In this document: positions 1 to 6,794 of the stretch, one piece after another
Position numbering within the stretch: the first letter of the stretch is position 1
How the letters are laid out: each line of letters opens with the position of its first letter
NCBI GenBank assembly: GCA_946408315.1
Contig: CAMJRV010000036.1
Location: 1 to 11,723, forward strand
DNA from: an uncultured Bacillota bacterium
GTDB taxonomy: Bacteria > Bacillota > Clostridia > Peptostreptococcales > Anaerovoracaceae
DNA: 11,723 nt
Direction: 5' to 3'
Program-made: the position numbers and the translations under genes
The notes under the pieces: generated by a model
The model's input: the letters and a program-made list of their open reading frames with translations, nothing else
The model's database searches: none
What the model was told of the DNA's origin: nothing

Positions 1-208
1 ATTCGTGGCCGATGGTGACAGGGGGCATCATGCGCTTTTGCGTCCAGTCGTTCCAGGCGCGGATATGTACATCCGTGCCGCAGATGCTCGCGGCGAGGAT
101 CTTCACCAATACCTGGTCATCCTGACGAATCACAGGCTTTGACCGCTTCGCGACTTCATATTTTCCGATTTCTGTGAATACAACTGCATCCATCATTTCT
201 TGTGACAT
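1..208 (-). CDS. Zinc-dependent medium-chain dehydrogenase, Tdh/polyol-dehydrogenase-like (N-terminal part only)
   Basis: Only the first 69 codons are present; the gene runs off the left edge. Residues 43-48 read CGTDVH and the fragment ends in GHE (67-69). These are the catalytic zinc ligands Cys43, His68 and Glu69 of the GroES-like domain of medium-chain alcohol dehydrogenases. The stretch between them, with WNDWTQK, closely follows L-threonine 3-dehydrogenase (CGTDVH...WDEWSQK...GHE in E. coli Tdh, from memory). The ATG follows a GGAGG site seven bases upstream, and the first 16 bases overlap the end of the preceding oxidoreductase gene, so translation is probably coupled. Being last in the visible part of an inositol-type operon, it more likely oxidises a polyol, keto-sugar or ring-opened intermediate than threonine, but that is inference. 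Family assignment is firm; substrate is unknown. Confidence 0.85.
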   Translation of the reverse strand, partial: MSQEMMDAVVFTEIGKYEVAKRSKPVIRQDDQVLVKILAASICGTDVHIRAWNDWTQKRMMPPVTIGHE

Positions 209-1227
209 GTTGACCCCTCCTGCTTTTTACCCTCCAGATACGCAGCGTGCAGCTTCAGGCAGAATTCCAGGCTGCCGGTGCCGTCCGCCGCCGTGATTTC
301 CGGCTTGCGGTTTTCCAGAATACAGTTTGTAAAATTCTCCATTTCTCTATAAAACGCTTCTCCCCACCGCTCCAGGAAGCTTTCCTGGCACTCTTCCAGA
401 ACGCCTGCGCCAGTAAACTGGGAAATATAGTTTTTGCGGGGCACACTATTGACCCGCAGCGTCCCCCTCGTTCCTACGATCTCAGATTCCACATGGCTGC
501 AGGTGGCGGTTCTGCCCACATGGATGTAGGCGGTGGTATGATTATCGAACCTGGTCAGAGAAAAACCGTTGTCATAATCGTCGTAGTCCGCCAGCCCCTT
601 ACAGACATAAGCGTCGCCGGTGGCAAAGCTTTCCACCGGTTCGCCGCCCAGGAACCAGCGCGCCAGATCGGTATCATGGCTGCCCATCTCGATGAACCAG
701 GGTACATAGATCCCCTTCTTCACCCCTTCAAGATGAGCGTCAAGCACGGAAGCCGGATCAAGGCTGACTCCGCGGAACAGGATGGGAATTCCGATCTCTC
801 CCCCTCGGATCTTGCGCATCGCTTCTGCATAGGACGGGTCAAAACGGCGCATAAAGCCTACCGTGAACAGTTTCCCTTCGTTTCTTGCCACCTCGGCCTC
901 AATTTCTTTGCAGTCCTCCACCGTCTTTGCCAGGGGCTTTTCGCAGAAAATATGCTTTCGCGCCCGGCTGGCCTTGATGCACTGTTCCTTGTGGGCATCG
1001 GCTCCCGTCGCGATGACAATGGCGTCGATATTCGGGTTTTTCAGCATTTCATCATAATCGGTATATCCGTGAGGAATACCGAATCGTTCCTGAACCTCCT
1101 TCACACGGGATAGGGTCCTTGCGCAGACCGCGACGACCTCCGCATTGGGGACACGGCACTGCAAATTCGTGATATGCATCGTTCCCATGCTGCCGATTCC
1201 CACAACTCCAAAACGTACTTGTTTCAT
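193..1227 (-). CDS. Gfo/Idh/MocA oxidoreductase, inositol 2-dehydrogenase (IolG)-like
   Basis: Protein of 344 residues, close to the usual 335-350 of IolG. A Rossmann dinucleotide site (GIGSMG, residues 10-15) is followed by the EKP motif (96-98) with the expected catalytic Lys97, then VGFMRRFD (123-130), which is typical of inositol dehydrogenases. The predicted reaction is NAD-dependent oxidation of myo-inositol or a stereoisomer to an inosose in the cytoplasm. The catalytic Asp-x3-His motif of the family appears here as Glu180-x3-His184, a conservative change worth noting. An ATG six codons further upstream exists, but the AAAGGAG site lies directly after it and serves the internal ATG, so the shorter start is chosen. 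It sits 33 bases after the IolE-like gene and overlaps the next dehydrogenase by 16 bases. The family is certain; the inositol substrate is supported mainly by similarity and the IolE neighbour. Confidence 0.85.
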   Translation of the reverse strand: MKQVRFGVVGIGSMGTMHITNLQCRVPNAEVVAVCARTLSRVKEVQERFGIPHGYTDYDEMLKNPNIDAIVIATGADAHKEQCIKASRARKHIFCEKPLAKTVEDCKEIEAEVARNEGKLFTVGFMRRFDPSYAEAMRKIRGGEIGIPILFRGVSLDPASVLDAHLEGVKKGIYVPWFIEMGSHDTDLARWFLGGEPVESFATGDAYVCKGLADYDDYDNGFSLTRFDNHTTAYIHVGRTATCSHVESEIVGTRGTLRVNSVPRKNYISQFTGAGVLEECQESFLERWGEAFYREMENFTNCILENRKPEITAADGTGSLEFCLKLHAAYLEGKKQEGSTCHKK

Positions 1228-1235
1228 TGCGACTA

Positions 1236-1242
1236 CTCCTTT
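1236..1242 (-). promoter_or_regulatory. Ribosome binding site deciding the IolG-like start
   Basis: On the minus strand the site reads AAAGGAG, eight bases before the ATG at 1227. It lies inside the longer reading frame that begins at 1245, which argues against that upstream start. Confidence 0.8.
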
Positions 1243-1260
1243 CATCTTCAGATCTGAAAT

Positions 1261-2151
1261 TCAGATGCCCGCTGTTTCCCGAATGTATTTGCGGGCCATG
1301 AGTGCATACTCAAAAGGGTTTGCCAGGCTCGGGTCCTGCTCCGCCTCGACGATCAGCCAGCCTTCATATTTTACGTCGTCCAATACCTTGAATACAGCCG
1401 AAAAATCGACGCAGCCGTCTCCGGGGATCGTAAAGCAGCCCTCCAGCACGGCCTTGCGGAATTTGAAGCCCTCTTTATACGCCTGTTCCATTTTGTCCGC
1501 CCGCATATCCTTCAGGTGTACATGGCCGATCCGCGAAGCAAACAGCTTTGCAGCTCCCACCGCATCTTCCCTGGAGAAGGTAAAGTGTCCCGTATCATAG
1601 CAGAGATAGACGTACCTGGGATCGGTATGCTCCATCAGTCGCTTTGTTTCGGCCAGCGTCTGGACCACAGTAGCCATATGATGATGAAAACAAAGCTTGA
1701 AACCCCGCTCTGCCGCGATCTTGCCCAGGCGGTTCAATCCGTCGCACAGCTTCTCCCATTCTTCGTCTGTGGCAATCGGCTTGTTGTCTCCAAACATGGA
1801 ACACTCCTCCGCGAACAGACATCTGGTCAGCTCGCAGACATTGACACGGTTTGCGCCCACCGCTTCGAGGAAATCCAGCAGGGCGAGAAACGCCTTCTCA
1901 TTTTCCTCATAGGGTGCGGAGCATAAGAAGGAAGAAAACCATTGGCTGGCAATTGCGATCCCGCGAAGATCCAGAGCTTTTTTCAGCGTCTTCGAATCGG
2001 TGGGAAACTTCCCTCCCACTTCGGTTCCCTGAAATCCGGCAAGGGCGGCTTCCGAAATCATCTGTTCAAAGGTCAAATCGCCGCCAAGCTGCGGCATGTC
2101 GTCATTGGTCCATCCGATGGGCGCAATGCCGAGTTTTACATTCTGAAACAT
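1261..2151 (-). CDS. iolE: Inosose dehydratase (IolE), xylose-isomerase-like TIM barrel
   Basis: Protein of 296 residues, the normal IolE length. It begins with the IolE signature LGIAPIGWTNDDMP (7-20) and continues with GTEVGGKFP (42-50). Putative metal and active-site residues of the sugar-phosphate isomerase/epimerase fold follow: HHH at 156-158, DTGH at 186-189, HVH at 210-212, and the IolE-typical C-terminal run PGDGC (243-247) and EAEQDP (269-274). The family removes water from scyllo-inosose (2-keto-myo-inositol) to give 3D-trihydroxycyclohexane-1,2-dione, normally after IolG. It lies between two Gfo/Idh/MocA dehydrogenases, 41 bases after the first and 33 before the second, as a clear operon member. 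Related TIM barrels also act in levoglucosan or C-glycoside breakdown, but the full-length match to IolE motifs makes inosose dehydratase the best call. Confidence 0.9.
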   Translation of the reverse strand: MFQNVKLGIAPIGWTNDDMPQLGGDLTFEQMISEAALAGFQGTEVGGKFPTDSKTLKKALDLRGIAIASQWFSSFLCSAPYEENEKAFLALLDFLEAVGANRVNVCELTRCLFAEECSMFGDNKPIATDEEWEKLCDGLNRLGKIAAERGFKLCFHHHMATVVQTLAETKRLMEHTDPRYVYLCYDTGHFTFSREDAVGAAKLFASRIGHVHLKDMRADKMEQAYKEGFKFRKAVLEGCFTIPGDGCVDFSAVFKVLDDVKYEGWLIVEAEQDPSLANPFEYALMARKYIRETAGI

Positions 2152-2159
2152 TTCTAACT

Positions 2160-2166
2160 CTCCTCT
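2160..2166 (-). promoter_or_regulatory. Ribosome binding site deciding the IolE start
   Basis: The minus strand reads AGAGGAG, eight bases before the ATG at 2151. An in-frame start 19 codons further upstream would overlap the previous gene and add residues absent from IolE proteins, so it is rejected. Confidence 0.8.
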
Positions 2167-2192
2167 CTCAATCCTTTTCCGGTCCTGCTCTC

Positions 2193-3320
2193 TCAGCACT
2201 TTTCCCACTGACGGGTTTGAAGCGACCTGAGTACGGCGCCGATCACACCGTCCACCTTGGCGCCCATTTCAAAATCGCAGAGGTGCGCTTTACCGTTCAT
2301 GGCCTGCATCAAAGCATGAGCCTGCAGGGTTTTCATGTCGTCAAAGGCGATGGCGATGCCCCCTGCGGGCTGAAACCATTTGAAGCCCTCGTGCTGCGGG
2401 TTGAGCAGCACGGTGCGGAAGCCGCAGTCGCGCCCGCCGTCCCGGTCCGCATCTTCCTTGAAGTAAACCTGAACCTCGCACATGCGCTCTAGATTGTAGA
2501 CCACCGTGCCTTCAGTGCCTTGAATTTCATAGTAGAAATAATTTTTGCGCCCTGTCGCCACACGAGAGGAGGAGAAATCGCCGATCGCCCCGTTTTTATA
2601 CTTGACGAGGAACGTGATGATATCGTCGTTTTCCACCTTTTGCAGCTCGCCGGAGCCAAGGGCCTTCGGCCGTTCCGGGATCACGATAGAGGAAACCGCG
2701 TTGACCTCTTCCATATCGCCGCAGATCATCTGGGAAACGGAAATCAGATGGGAGCACAGGTCCCCCAGCGCGCCGGAACCTGCCAGCTTATTGATGTGCC
2801 GCCAGGTGATCGGAAGCTTCGGATCGAGCAGCATGTCCTGGTCATATGTAGCATGGACCCGCATGATCCTGCCCAGCTTGCCGGATGCGACCAGATCGCG
2901 GACATAGGCGTTTGCCGGATTCATAATGTTGGAGAATCCGCAGTAATTGACGACACCCTTTGCCGCAGCCAGATCCGCCAGCTTCCGGGACTCCTCCGCC
3001 GAAACCGACAGCGGTTTTTCGCAGAAAACATGCTTGCCGTTTTCCAGGGCGTATTTTACCATTTCATAATGCATGCAGTTGGGCGTCGCGACGTCCACCA
3101 GATCAACATTGGGATCGGTACAGACTTCCTTCCAGTCGGTCGTGTAACGGTTGTAGCCTAAAACCTCCCGCATGGTTTTGACCTGCCCCTCGTTATTGTC
3201 GGCAATCACCTCAAATACAGGAACGTCATCTCCGAAAATCATCTTTGCGCTGTAAAATGCGGTAGTGTGCGCTTTTCCCATCCAACCCGCACCGATGAGC
3301 CCGATTCGTACTTTATTCAT
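2193..3320 (-). CDS. Gfo/Idh/MocA family oxidoreductase (inositol or levoglucosan dehydrogenase-like)
   Basis: First gene of the operon, 375 residues. The N-terminal Rossmann site is GAGWMG (10-15). EKP follows at 101-103 with catalytic Lys102. The C-terminal domain carries GSGALGDLCSH (181-191), giving the intact Asp187-x3-His191 pair. The pattern AGSGALGD, then a VIPERP-like stretch (213-218), then FKWFQP (313-318) recalls the longer subgroup that includes levoglucosan dehydrogenase and some scyllo-inositol dehydrogenases (recalled, not searched). A cytosolic NAD(P)-dependent oxidation of a cyclic polyol or anhydrosugar is expected. It is clearly a paralogue of, but not similar in detail to, the second Gfo/Idh enzyme downstream, so the two may use different stereoisomers or act at different steps. 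The ATG at 3320 has a GGAGGTG site; an ATG five codons earlier overlaps that site and is less likely. The leader from the predicted promoter is about 80 bases. Confidence 0.85.
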   Translation of the reverse strand: MNKVRIGLIGAGWMGKAHTTAFYSAKMIFGDDVPVFEVIADNNEGQVKTMREVLGYNRYTTDWKEVCTDPNVDLVDVATPNCMHYEMVKYALENGKHVFCEKPLSVSAEESRKLADLAAAKGVVNYCGFSNIMNPANAYVRDLVASGKLGRIMRVHATYDQDMLLDPKLPITWRHINKLAGSGALGDLCSHLISVSQMICGDMEEVNAVSSIVIPERPKALGSGELQKVENDDIITFLVKYKNGAIGDFSSSRVATGRKNYFYYEIQGTEGTVVYNLERMCEVQVYFKEDADRDGGRDCGFRTVLLNPQHEGFKWFQPAGGIAIAFDDMKTLQAHALMQAMNGKAHLCDFEMGAKVDGVIGAVLRSLQTRQWEKC

Positions 3321-3326
3321 TTTCCC

Positions 3327-3333
3327 CACCTCC
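3327..3333 (-). promoter_or_regulatory. Ribosome binding site deciding the first operon gene's start
   Basis: The minus strand reads GGAGGTG, six bases before the ATG at 3320. The alternative ATG at 3335 overlaps this site and has no comparable site of its own. Confidence 0.75.
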
Positions 3334-3401
3334 ATCTTCTCTTTTTCTGCAAATTGGGAGCTTTTTTACCTTTCTTGTAAAATCAACTCTCGTTATACCG
3401 T

Positions 3402-3430
3402 ATTGTATACTCACCCATAACGTGTGTCAC
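3402..3430 (-). promoter_or_regulatory. Predicted sigma-A-type promoter of the inositol-type operon
   Basis: Read on the minus strand, the -35 is GTGACA (3430-3425) and the -10 is TACAAT (3407-3402), separated by exactly 17 bases. The same arrangement with the same spacing precedes the chemoreceptor gene (6653-6681). The -35 is imperfect, as expected for an activator-dependent promoter. Transcription would start near 3395, leaving a leader of about 75 bases. No experiment supports this; the duplicate with conserved spacing is the main argument. Confidence 0.65.
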
Positions 3431-3464
3431 TGCCGCCATTTGCTGAAAAATATACATTTCCTGC
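3423..3464 (-). promoter_or_regulatory. Candidate activator operator, copy 1 (inositol operon)
   Basis: Directly upstream of the -35, the minus strand carries GCAGGAAATGTATA (3464-3451) followed by a T-rich stretch and a second, weaker GCA... unit from 3443 that runs into the -35. The 18 bases at 3447-3464 are identical to the copy upstream of the chemoreceptor gene, and the distance to the -10 is the same. The likely binder is the AraC-family regulator encoded at 6795-7664, which is inference from proximity and layout. Confidence 0.6.
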
Positions 3465-3502
3465 GGTGTTGGAAAAACATGTATGCCAGGCTTGCGCGCA
3501 TC

Positions 3503-3526
3503 AAAAAGGATACCCGAAGGTATCCT
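3503..3526 (-). terminator. Rho-independent terminator of the chemoreceptor gene
   Basis: On the minus strand, AGGATACC (3526-3519), a TTCG tetraloop and GGTATCCT (3514-3507) form a perfect 8-bp stem running into TTTTT. It begins 15 bases after the chemoreceptor stop codon. It separates that transcript from the inositol operon, which therefore needs its own promoter. Confidence 0.9.
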
Positions 3527-3541
3527 GATCTGTCGGTATCG

Positions 3542-6500
3542 TCAATATCTATCGAATTGATTCTCGTCTTCCTCCGGCATGAGAGGACCGCATTCAAGAA
3601 GTTCCACACGGTCACCGGGTAAGGCCTCGATCTCCCGGACCCCTTTGCTGATCCGGAATCTTCCCACCATGTCCTTCAGGAGCTCCGCCTGGCTTGAAAG
3701 CTCTTCGCTGGCGGCAGCACTTTCTTCGGCGGTTGCGGAATTGTTCTGAACGACGCCGGAAACCTGCTCAATGCCTTCGTTGACGTGAGTGATGGCCGAC
3801 GCCTGCTCATTGGAAGCGCCGGCAATTTCCCCGACAAGATCGACCGCCCGTTCAATTCCCTCCACGATCTCATTCAGCGCGGAAGCGGTATCGTTCGCCA
3901 GCTTGGTTCCCACCCTTACCTTGCCGATAGAGCCTTCGATGAGCCCTGTGGTTTCTCTCGCTGCGGCGGCGCTTCTTGCCGCAAGGTTCCGCACCTCTTC
4001 CGCCACCACTGCGAAGCCTTTCCCGTGCTGTCCTGCCCTGGCAGCCTCTACTGCCGCGTTCAGAGCGAGGATATTGGTCTGAAACGCGATATCATCGATC
4101 ACCTTGATGATCTTTGAGATGTTGGCGGAAGACGAATTGATGTCGTCCATTGAGGTCAGCATGTTTCTCATTTGCCCATTTCCCCCCTCCGCCTTCTCTT
4201 TCACACTGTTTGCAAGCGCGTGAGCCTGATTCGCATTTGCCGCATTGCGTTTCGTCTGCTCCGCAATCTCCGCGATGGAAGCGGTAAGCTCTTCGATGGA
4301 GTTGGCCTGCAGGGCGGAGCCCCGTGACAAGGTCTGACTTCCGTCGGATACCTGCCGGGAGCCTGAGTTCACCTGCTCGGCGGCGTCGCTGATCTCCCCC
4401 ATGACCTGGCTTAACGTTACGATGATATGATTCAAAGAATCCTTGATCTCAACAAAGTCCCCCTTGTAATCCGCTGTAATGGAGATACCCAGGTTCCCCT
4501 CTGCGATTTCGGATAAAATACCTGAGATTTCGCCGATATAGCTTCGGATATTATGGATCGTGCCGTTCATCGTCTCTTTGATCACTGCATAATCGCCCCT
4601 GTAGTCGCCTTCCATCTGAGTGTCCAGCCTGCCCTGCTCCAGCGCCTGCAGCACCTGCAGTGCCTTTTCAACCGGCTCCACAACAGCGTTCAGGGTCCGG
4701 TTCAGGCCTTCCATGATCATGGCAAAACTGCCTCCGTGCTTCGACGTGTCGACCCTGTGATTCAGCCGCCCCTCCACCGCTGCAGCCGTCATATCCCCAG
4801 CGTCGTCGATCAGCGCCCGGATCGCCGTCACGCAGCGGTTCAGATAGGTATTGATCTTGGCAAAGTTTGCTCCGATCTGCTCCGTATCTTCATCCGTTTC
4901 CCGGTCGGCAGTCACAATAGACAGGTCTCCCTTTGCCAGCTTCTCCAGGCTGACGATCAGCCTTTCGACCTCCTGATCCTGGAATTCGGCCTGCTTCTTT
5001 GCGACCTCCACATTCTTCTCTGCCTGCCGCGCCGCGTTTTTGATTTCCGTCTGATCGATGATCAATTCCAGAACGCCGATGATCTCACCGTCATCATCGG
5101 TGAGAGGAATCCCTGTATAAGAAATTGTAAGCTCCTTTCCGCCCAGCCGCGCAGAGGCCTCGCAACCTGCCATTTCTCCTTCCGCCAAGGCTTTCAGACA
5201 GGCACATTTTTCGGTTCCGAAGCCTTCGATAGGAAAGCTGACGCGGCAGTCGGTATCGATCAGCTCTTCCCTGGTCAAGCCCGCAGTGTCTGCTCCTGCC
5301 TGATTGACGTATTGGATCTCAAAATCTTTATTCAGAATCATAACGGGAGAAGGCAATGCGTCGATATGCCCAACCAGCGTGTCGATGGTCTGATTGACGC
5401 CGTCGACGATCTTTGCAAAGTCCCCTCCGTGAGCGCTGCTGTCGGCTCTTTCGTATAGCCTTCCGCAAACCGCGGCTTTCACCAGCCCGCCGGTATCGCC
5501 GATCAGCCGATTTACCGCATTGATACAGGTATTGATGCTGTTATTAATCTCATTGAAATCACCCCTGGCTTCCTCTGTAATCTTTTCCGGAATATGGCCT
5601 TTGCTGATCTGTTCCATGTATCCGGCTGACGTTTTGAGAGGGCCGATCAGAGCGTCGAGGGTATTGTTGACTCCCTGTATGATCTCCCGGTAACTGCCCT
5701 GGAATTTTTCCGCGTCACCCCGCCGGGAAAGATCTCCGTCCACCGCAGACCGGGTCAGGGAATCCGCTTCCGCGATCAGCTCTTTCAAAGTCTCCACAAT
5801 TCCCCTCATACTGGCGGCCAGCACCCCCAGTTCGTTTTCTTTGTCGTATGTAATATCGACTTCAATTTCTCCCCTTGAAAGCATGGCGCTGACTTCCACC
5901 AGTTCCTCTACGGGAGCGACGATTTCTCGTTCCAGCCTCTTGCTGACCCTGCCGGAAATGAGAATGCTGACGATAAGAGAAAGCACCATAAGGCTCATGA
6001 CCAGGGTCTGCGCAGTCCTGGCATTTCCGAGATAGTCCTCGGCAGCCTGTTCCGATTGCAGCTTCAGGGAGTCCAACGTTACGGTGGCGTTGTTAAAGTA
6101 GGGAATCGCCTCTCCTTTCATCAGTTCCATCGCCTGAACGGATTCATTTTTCCCTTCGGCGTCAAATGCGGTGAGGTGTCCCTCCAACTGTTCCATGATT
6201 CTCTTTATACTCTTTATTTTATAATCGAAAAGGTTGATTTCCTCGGCTTCTTTTTCCGAGGTCAAGGTCCTCAGCTTTGCGATGTTGTCGTCGAGGGCCC
6301 TCAGGTTCCCGTCAAATTGTTCGGCCGCTTTCACAACGAAATCGGGATTCTCCTCAGATACAGCAGTATAGATGTTTTTCTGAAGGGCTTGCAGCGCCAG
6401 TTCGATATCGCCTACGACCACCATCCGCTGGTAGGGCCCATAGAAAATACCCTTTGCAAAGGAAACCAGAATCAGGTTAGACGCGATACTGATGAGCATG

Positions 6501-6586
6501 ACCGCGATGATAACAAAGGTGATCACTGTAAATCCTCCCCTGATTCTTTTCCCGAGTCTGAAACGTTGATTTGTGATCCGATCCAT
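3542..6586 (-). CDS. Methyl-accepting chemotaxis protein with PAS domain and poly-HAMP array
   Basis: A 1014-residue membrane chemoreceptor, about twice the usual size. Residues 20-43 and 193-211 are membrane segments enclosing a helical extracellular sensor region (about 44-192) of four-helix-bundle type. A membrane HAMP (about 212-270) is followed by three HAMP-like repeats (about 272-405), a PAS domain (about 408-516), a short coiled coil, four more HAMP-like repeats (about 545-732) and the signalling domain (733-975). The kinase-binding hairpin tip is canonical: [20 protein letters not shown] at 830-849, [10 protein letters not shown] at 864-873. It would signal through CheW/CheA. No C-terminal CheR-tethering pentapeptide is seen. 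The PAS domain has a cysteine cluster (447, 461, 463, 475). ATG at 6586 is preferred; an in-frame TTG at 6595 is possible. Its promoter region duplicates that of the inositol operon, suggesting a receptor for that operon's substrate. Ligand unknown. Confidence 0.93.
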   Translation of the reverse strand: MDRITNQRFRLGKRIRGGFTVITFVIIAVMLISIASNLILVSFAKGIFYGPYQRMVVVGDIELALQALQKNIYTAVSEENPDFVVKAAEQFDGNLRALDDNIAKLRTLTSEKEAEEINLFDYKIKSIKRIMEQLEGHLTAFDAEGKNESVQAMELMKGEAIPYFNNATVTLDSLKLQSEQAAEDYLGNARTAQTLVMSLMVLSLIVSILISGRVSKRLEREIVAPVEELVEVSAMLSRGEIEVDITYDKENELGVLAASMRGIVETLKELIAEADSLTRSAVDGDLSRRGDAEKFQGSYREIIQGVNNTLDALIGPLKTSAGYMEQISKGHIPEKITEEARGDFNEINNSINTCINAVNRLIGDTGGLVKAAVCGRLYERADSSAHGGDFAKIVDGVNQTIDTLVGHIDALPSPVMILNKDFEIQYVNQAGADTAGLTREELIDTDCRVSFPIEGFGTEKCACLKALAEGEMAGCEASARLGGKELTISYTGIPLTDDDGEIIGVLELIIDQTEIKNAARQAEKNVEVAKKQAEFQDQEVERLIVSLEKLAKGDLSIVTADRETDEDTEQIGANFAKINTYLNRCVTAIRALIDDAGDMTAAAVEGRLNHRVDTSKHGGSFAMIMEGLNRTLNAVVEPVEKALQVLQALEQGRLDTQMEGDYRGDYAVIKETMNGTIHNIRSYIGEISGILSEIAEGNLGISITADYKGDFVEIKDSLNHIIVTLSQVMGEISDAAEQVNSGSRQVSDGSQTLSRGSALQANSIEELTASIAEIAEQTKRNAANANQAHALANSVKEKAEGGNGQMRNMLTSMDDINSSSANISKIIKVIDDIAFQTNILALNAAVEAARAGQHGKGFAVVAEEVRNLAARSAAAARETTGLIEGSIGKVRVGTKLANDTASALNEIVEGIERAVDLVGEIAGASNEQASAITHVNEGIEQVSGVVQNNSATAEESAAASEELSSQAELLKDMVGRFRISKGVREIEALPGDRVELLECGPLMPEEDENQFDRY

Positions 6587-6652
6587 AACTTGCAAACCTG
6601 CCTTTCATAAATTTTTTCATTTTTAGCATGATATTGCTTTTGCGACACCTCT

Positions 6653-6681
6653 ATTGTATACTTCTATATATCACGTGTCAT
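6653..6681 (-). promoter_or_regulatory. Predicted sigma-A-type promoter of the chemoreceptor gene
   Basis: Read on the minus strand, the -35 is ATGACA (6681-6676) and the -10 is TACAAT (6658-6653), with a 17-base spacer. Ten bases covering the -10 are identical to the inositol-operon promoter. The leader to the ATG is about 60 bases. Confidence 0.65.
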
Positions 6682-6715
6682 TGCCATAACCTGCTGTAAA
6701 ATATACATTTCCTGC
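6674..6715 (-). promoter_or_regulatory. Candidate AraC-type operator, copy 2: 21-bp direct repeat
   Basis: Two adjacent 21-base units lie on the minus strand: GCAGGAAATG at 6715-6706 and GCAGGTTATG at 6694-6685, matching at 8 of the first 10 positions. The second unit overlaps the -35. Two half-sites with a 21-bp period, the promoter-proximal one touching the -35, is the established layout for AraC-family class II activators such as araI1-araI2. The gene for an AraC-family protein starts 80 bases away on the other strand, making it the obvious binder. Direct demonstration is lacking. Confidence 0.6.
6681..6709 (+). promoter_or_regulatory. Possible divergent promoter of the AraC-family gene, inside the operator
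   Basis: On the plus strand, TTGCCA (6681-6686) and TACATT (6704-6709) are 17 bases apart, matching the -35 at 5 of 6 and the -10 at 4 of 6 consensus positions. It lies wholly within the candidate operator, so the regulator would repress or tune its own gene. Moderate support only. Confidence 0.35.
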
Positions 6716-6756
6716 TGCGGCAAAGTCAGCTTGATCGATTTAAGCTTCCACTCAAA

Positions 6757-6777
6757 AACGCGGCCCGACGCCGCGTT
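6757..6777 (+). other. GC-rich hairpin in the leader of the AraC-family gene
   Basis: AACGCGGC (6757-6764) and GCCGCGTT (6770-6777) form a perfect 8-bp inverted repeat with loop CCGAC. CTCA (6751-6754) and TGAG (6779-6782) can add four more pairs across a small internal bulge. It ends 17 bases before the start codon and has no U-run, so it is not a standard terminator. It could affect translation or mRNA stability, or be a DNA site. Function is unknown. Confidence 0.6.
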
Positions 6778-6794
6778 ATGAGAAAGGAAAAGAG

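Noticed and set aside
247..1113. Long plus-strand open frame opposite the IolG-like gene
   Set aside because: It lies fully antisense to a clear Gfo/Idh/MocA gene, has no family motifs and no good ribosome binding site. It is a shadow of the real gene.
1261..2208. Reading the TIM-barrel gene as a C-glycoside deglycosidase (DgpC-like) or generic epimerase
   Set aside because: Gfo/Idh plus TIM-barrel pairs occur in such systems, but the full IolE motif set (LGIAPIGWTNDD, GTEVGG, PGDGC, EAEQDP) fits inosose dehydratase much better.
1851..2492. 213-codon plus-strand open frame
   Set aside because: It is antisense across the IolE gene, the gap and the first Gfo/Idh gene, with no motif support.
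3422..3622. 66-codon plus-strand open frame and its minus-strand counterpart between the two operons
   Set aside because: Both run through the terminator hairpin and the duplicated operator, and neither has a ribosome binding site. The conserved regulatory block explains this sequence better.
4553..5458. 301-codon plus-strand open frame inside the chemoreceptor gene
   Set aside because: It is antisense to the PAS and HAMP region. The protein has no recognisable domain and reflects the codon bias of the opposite strand.
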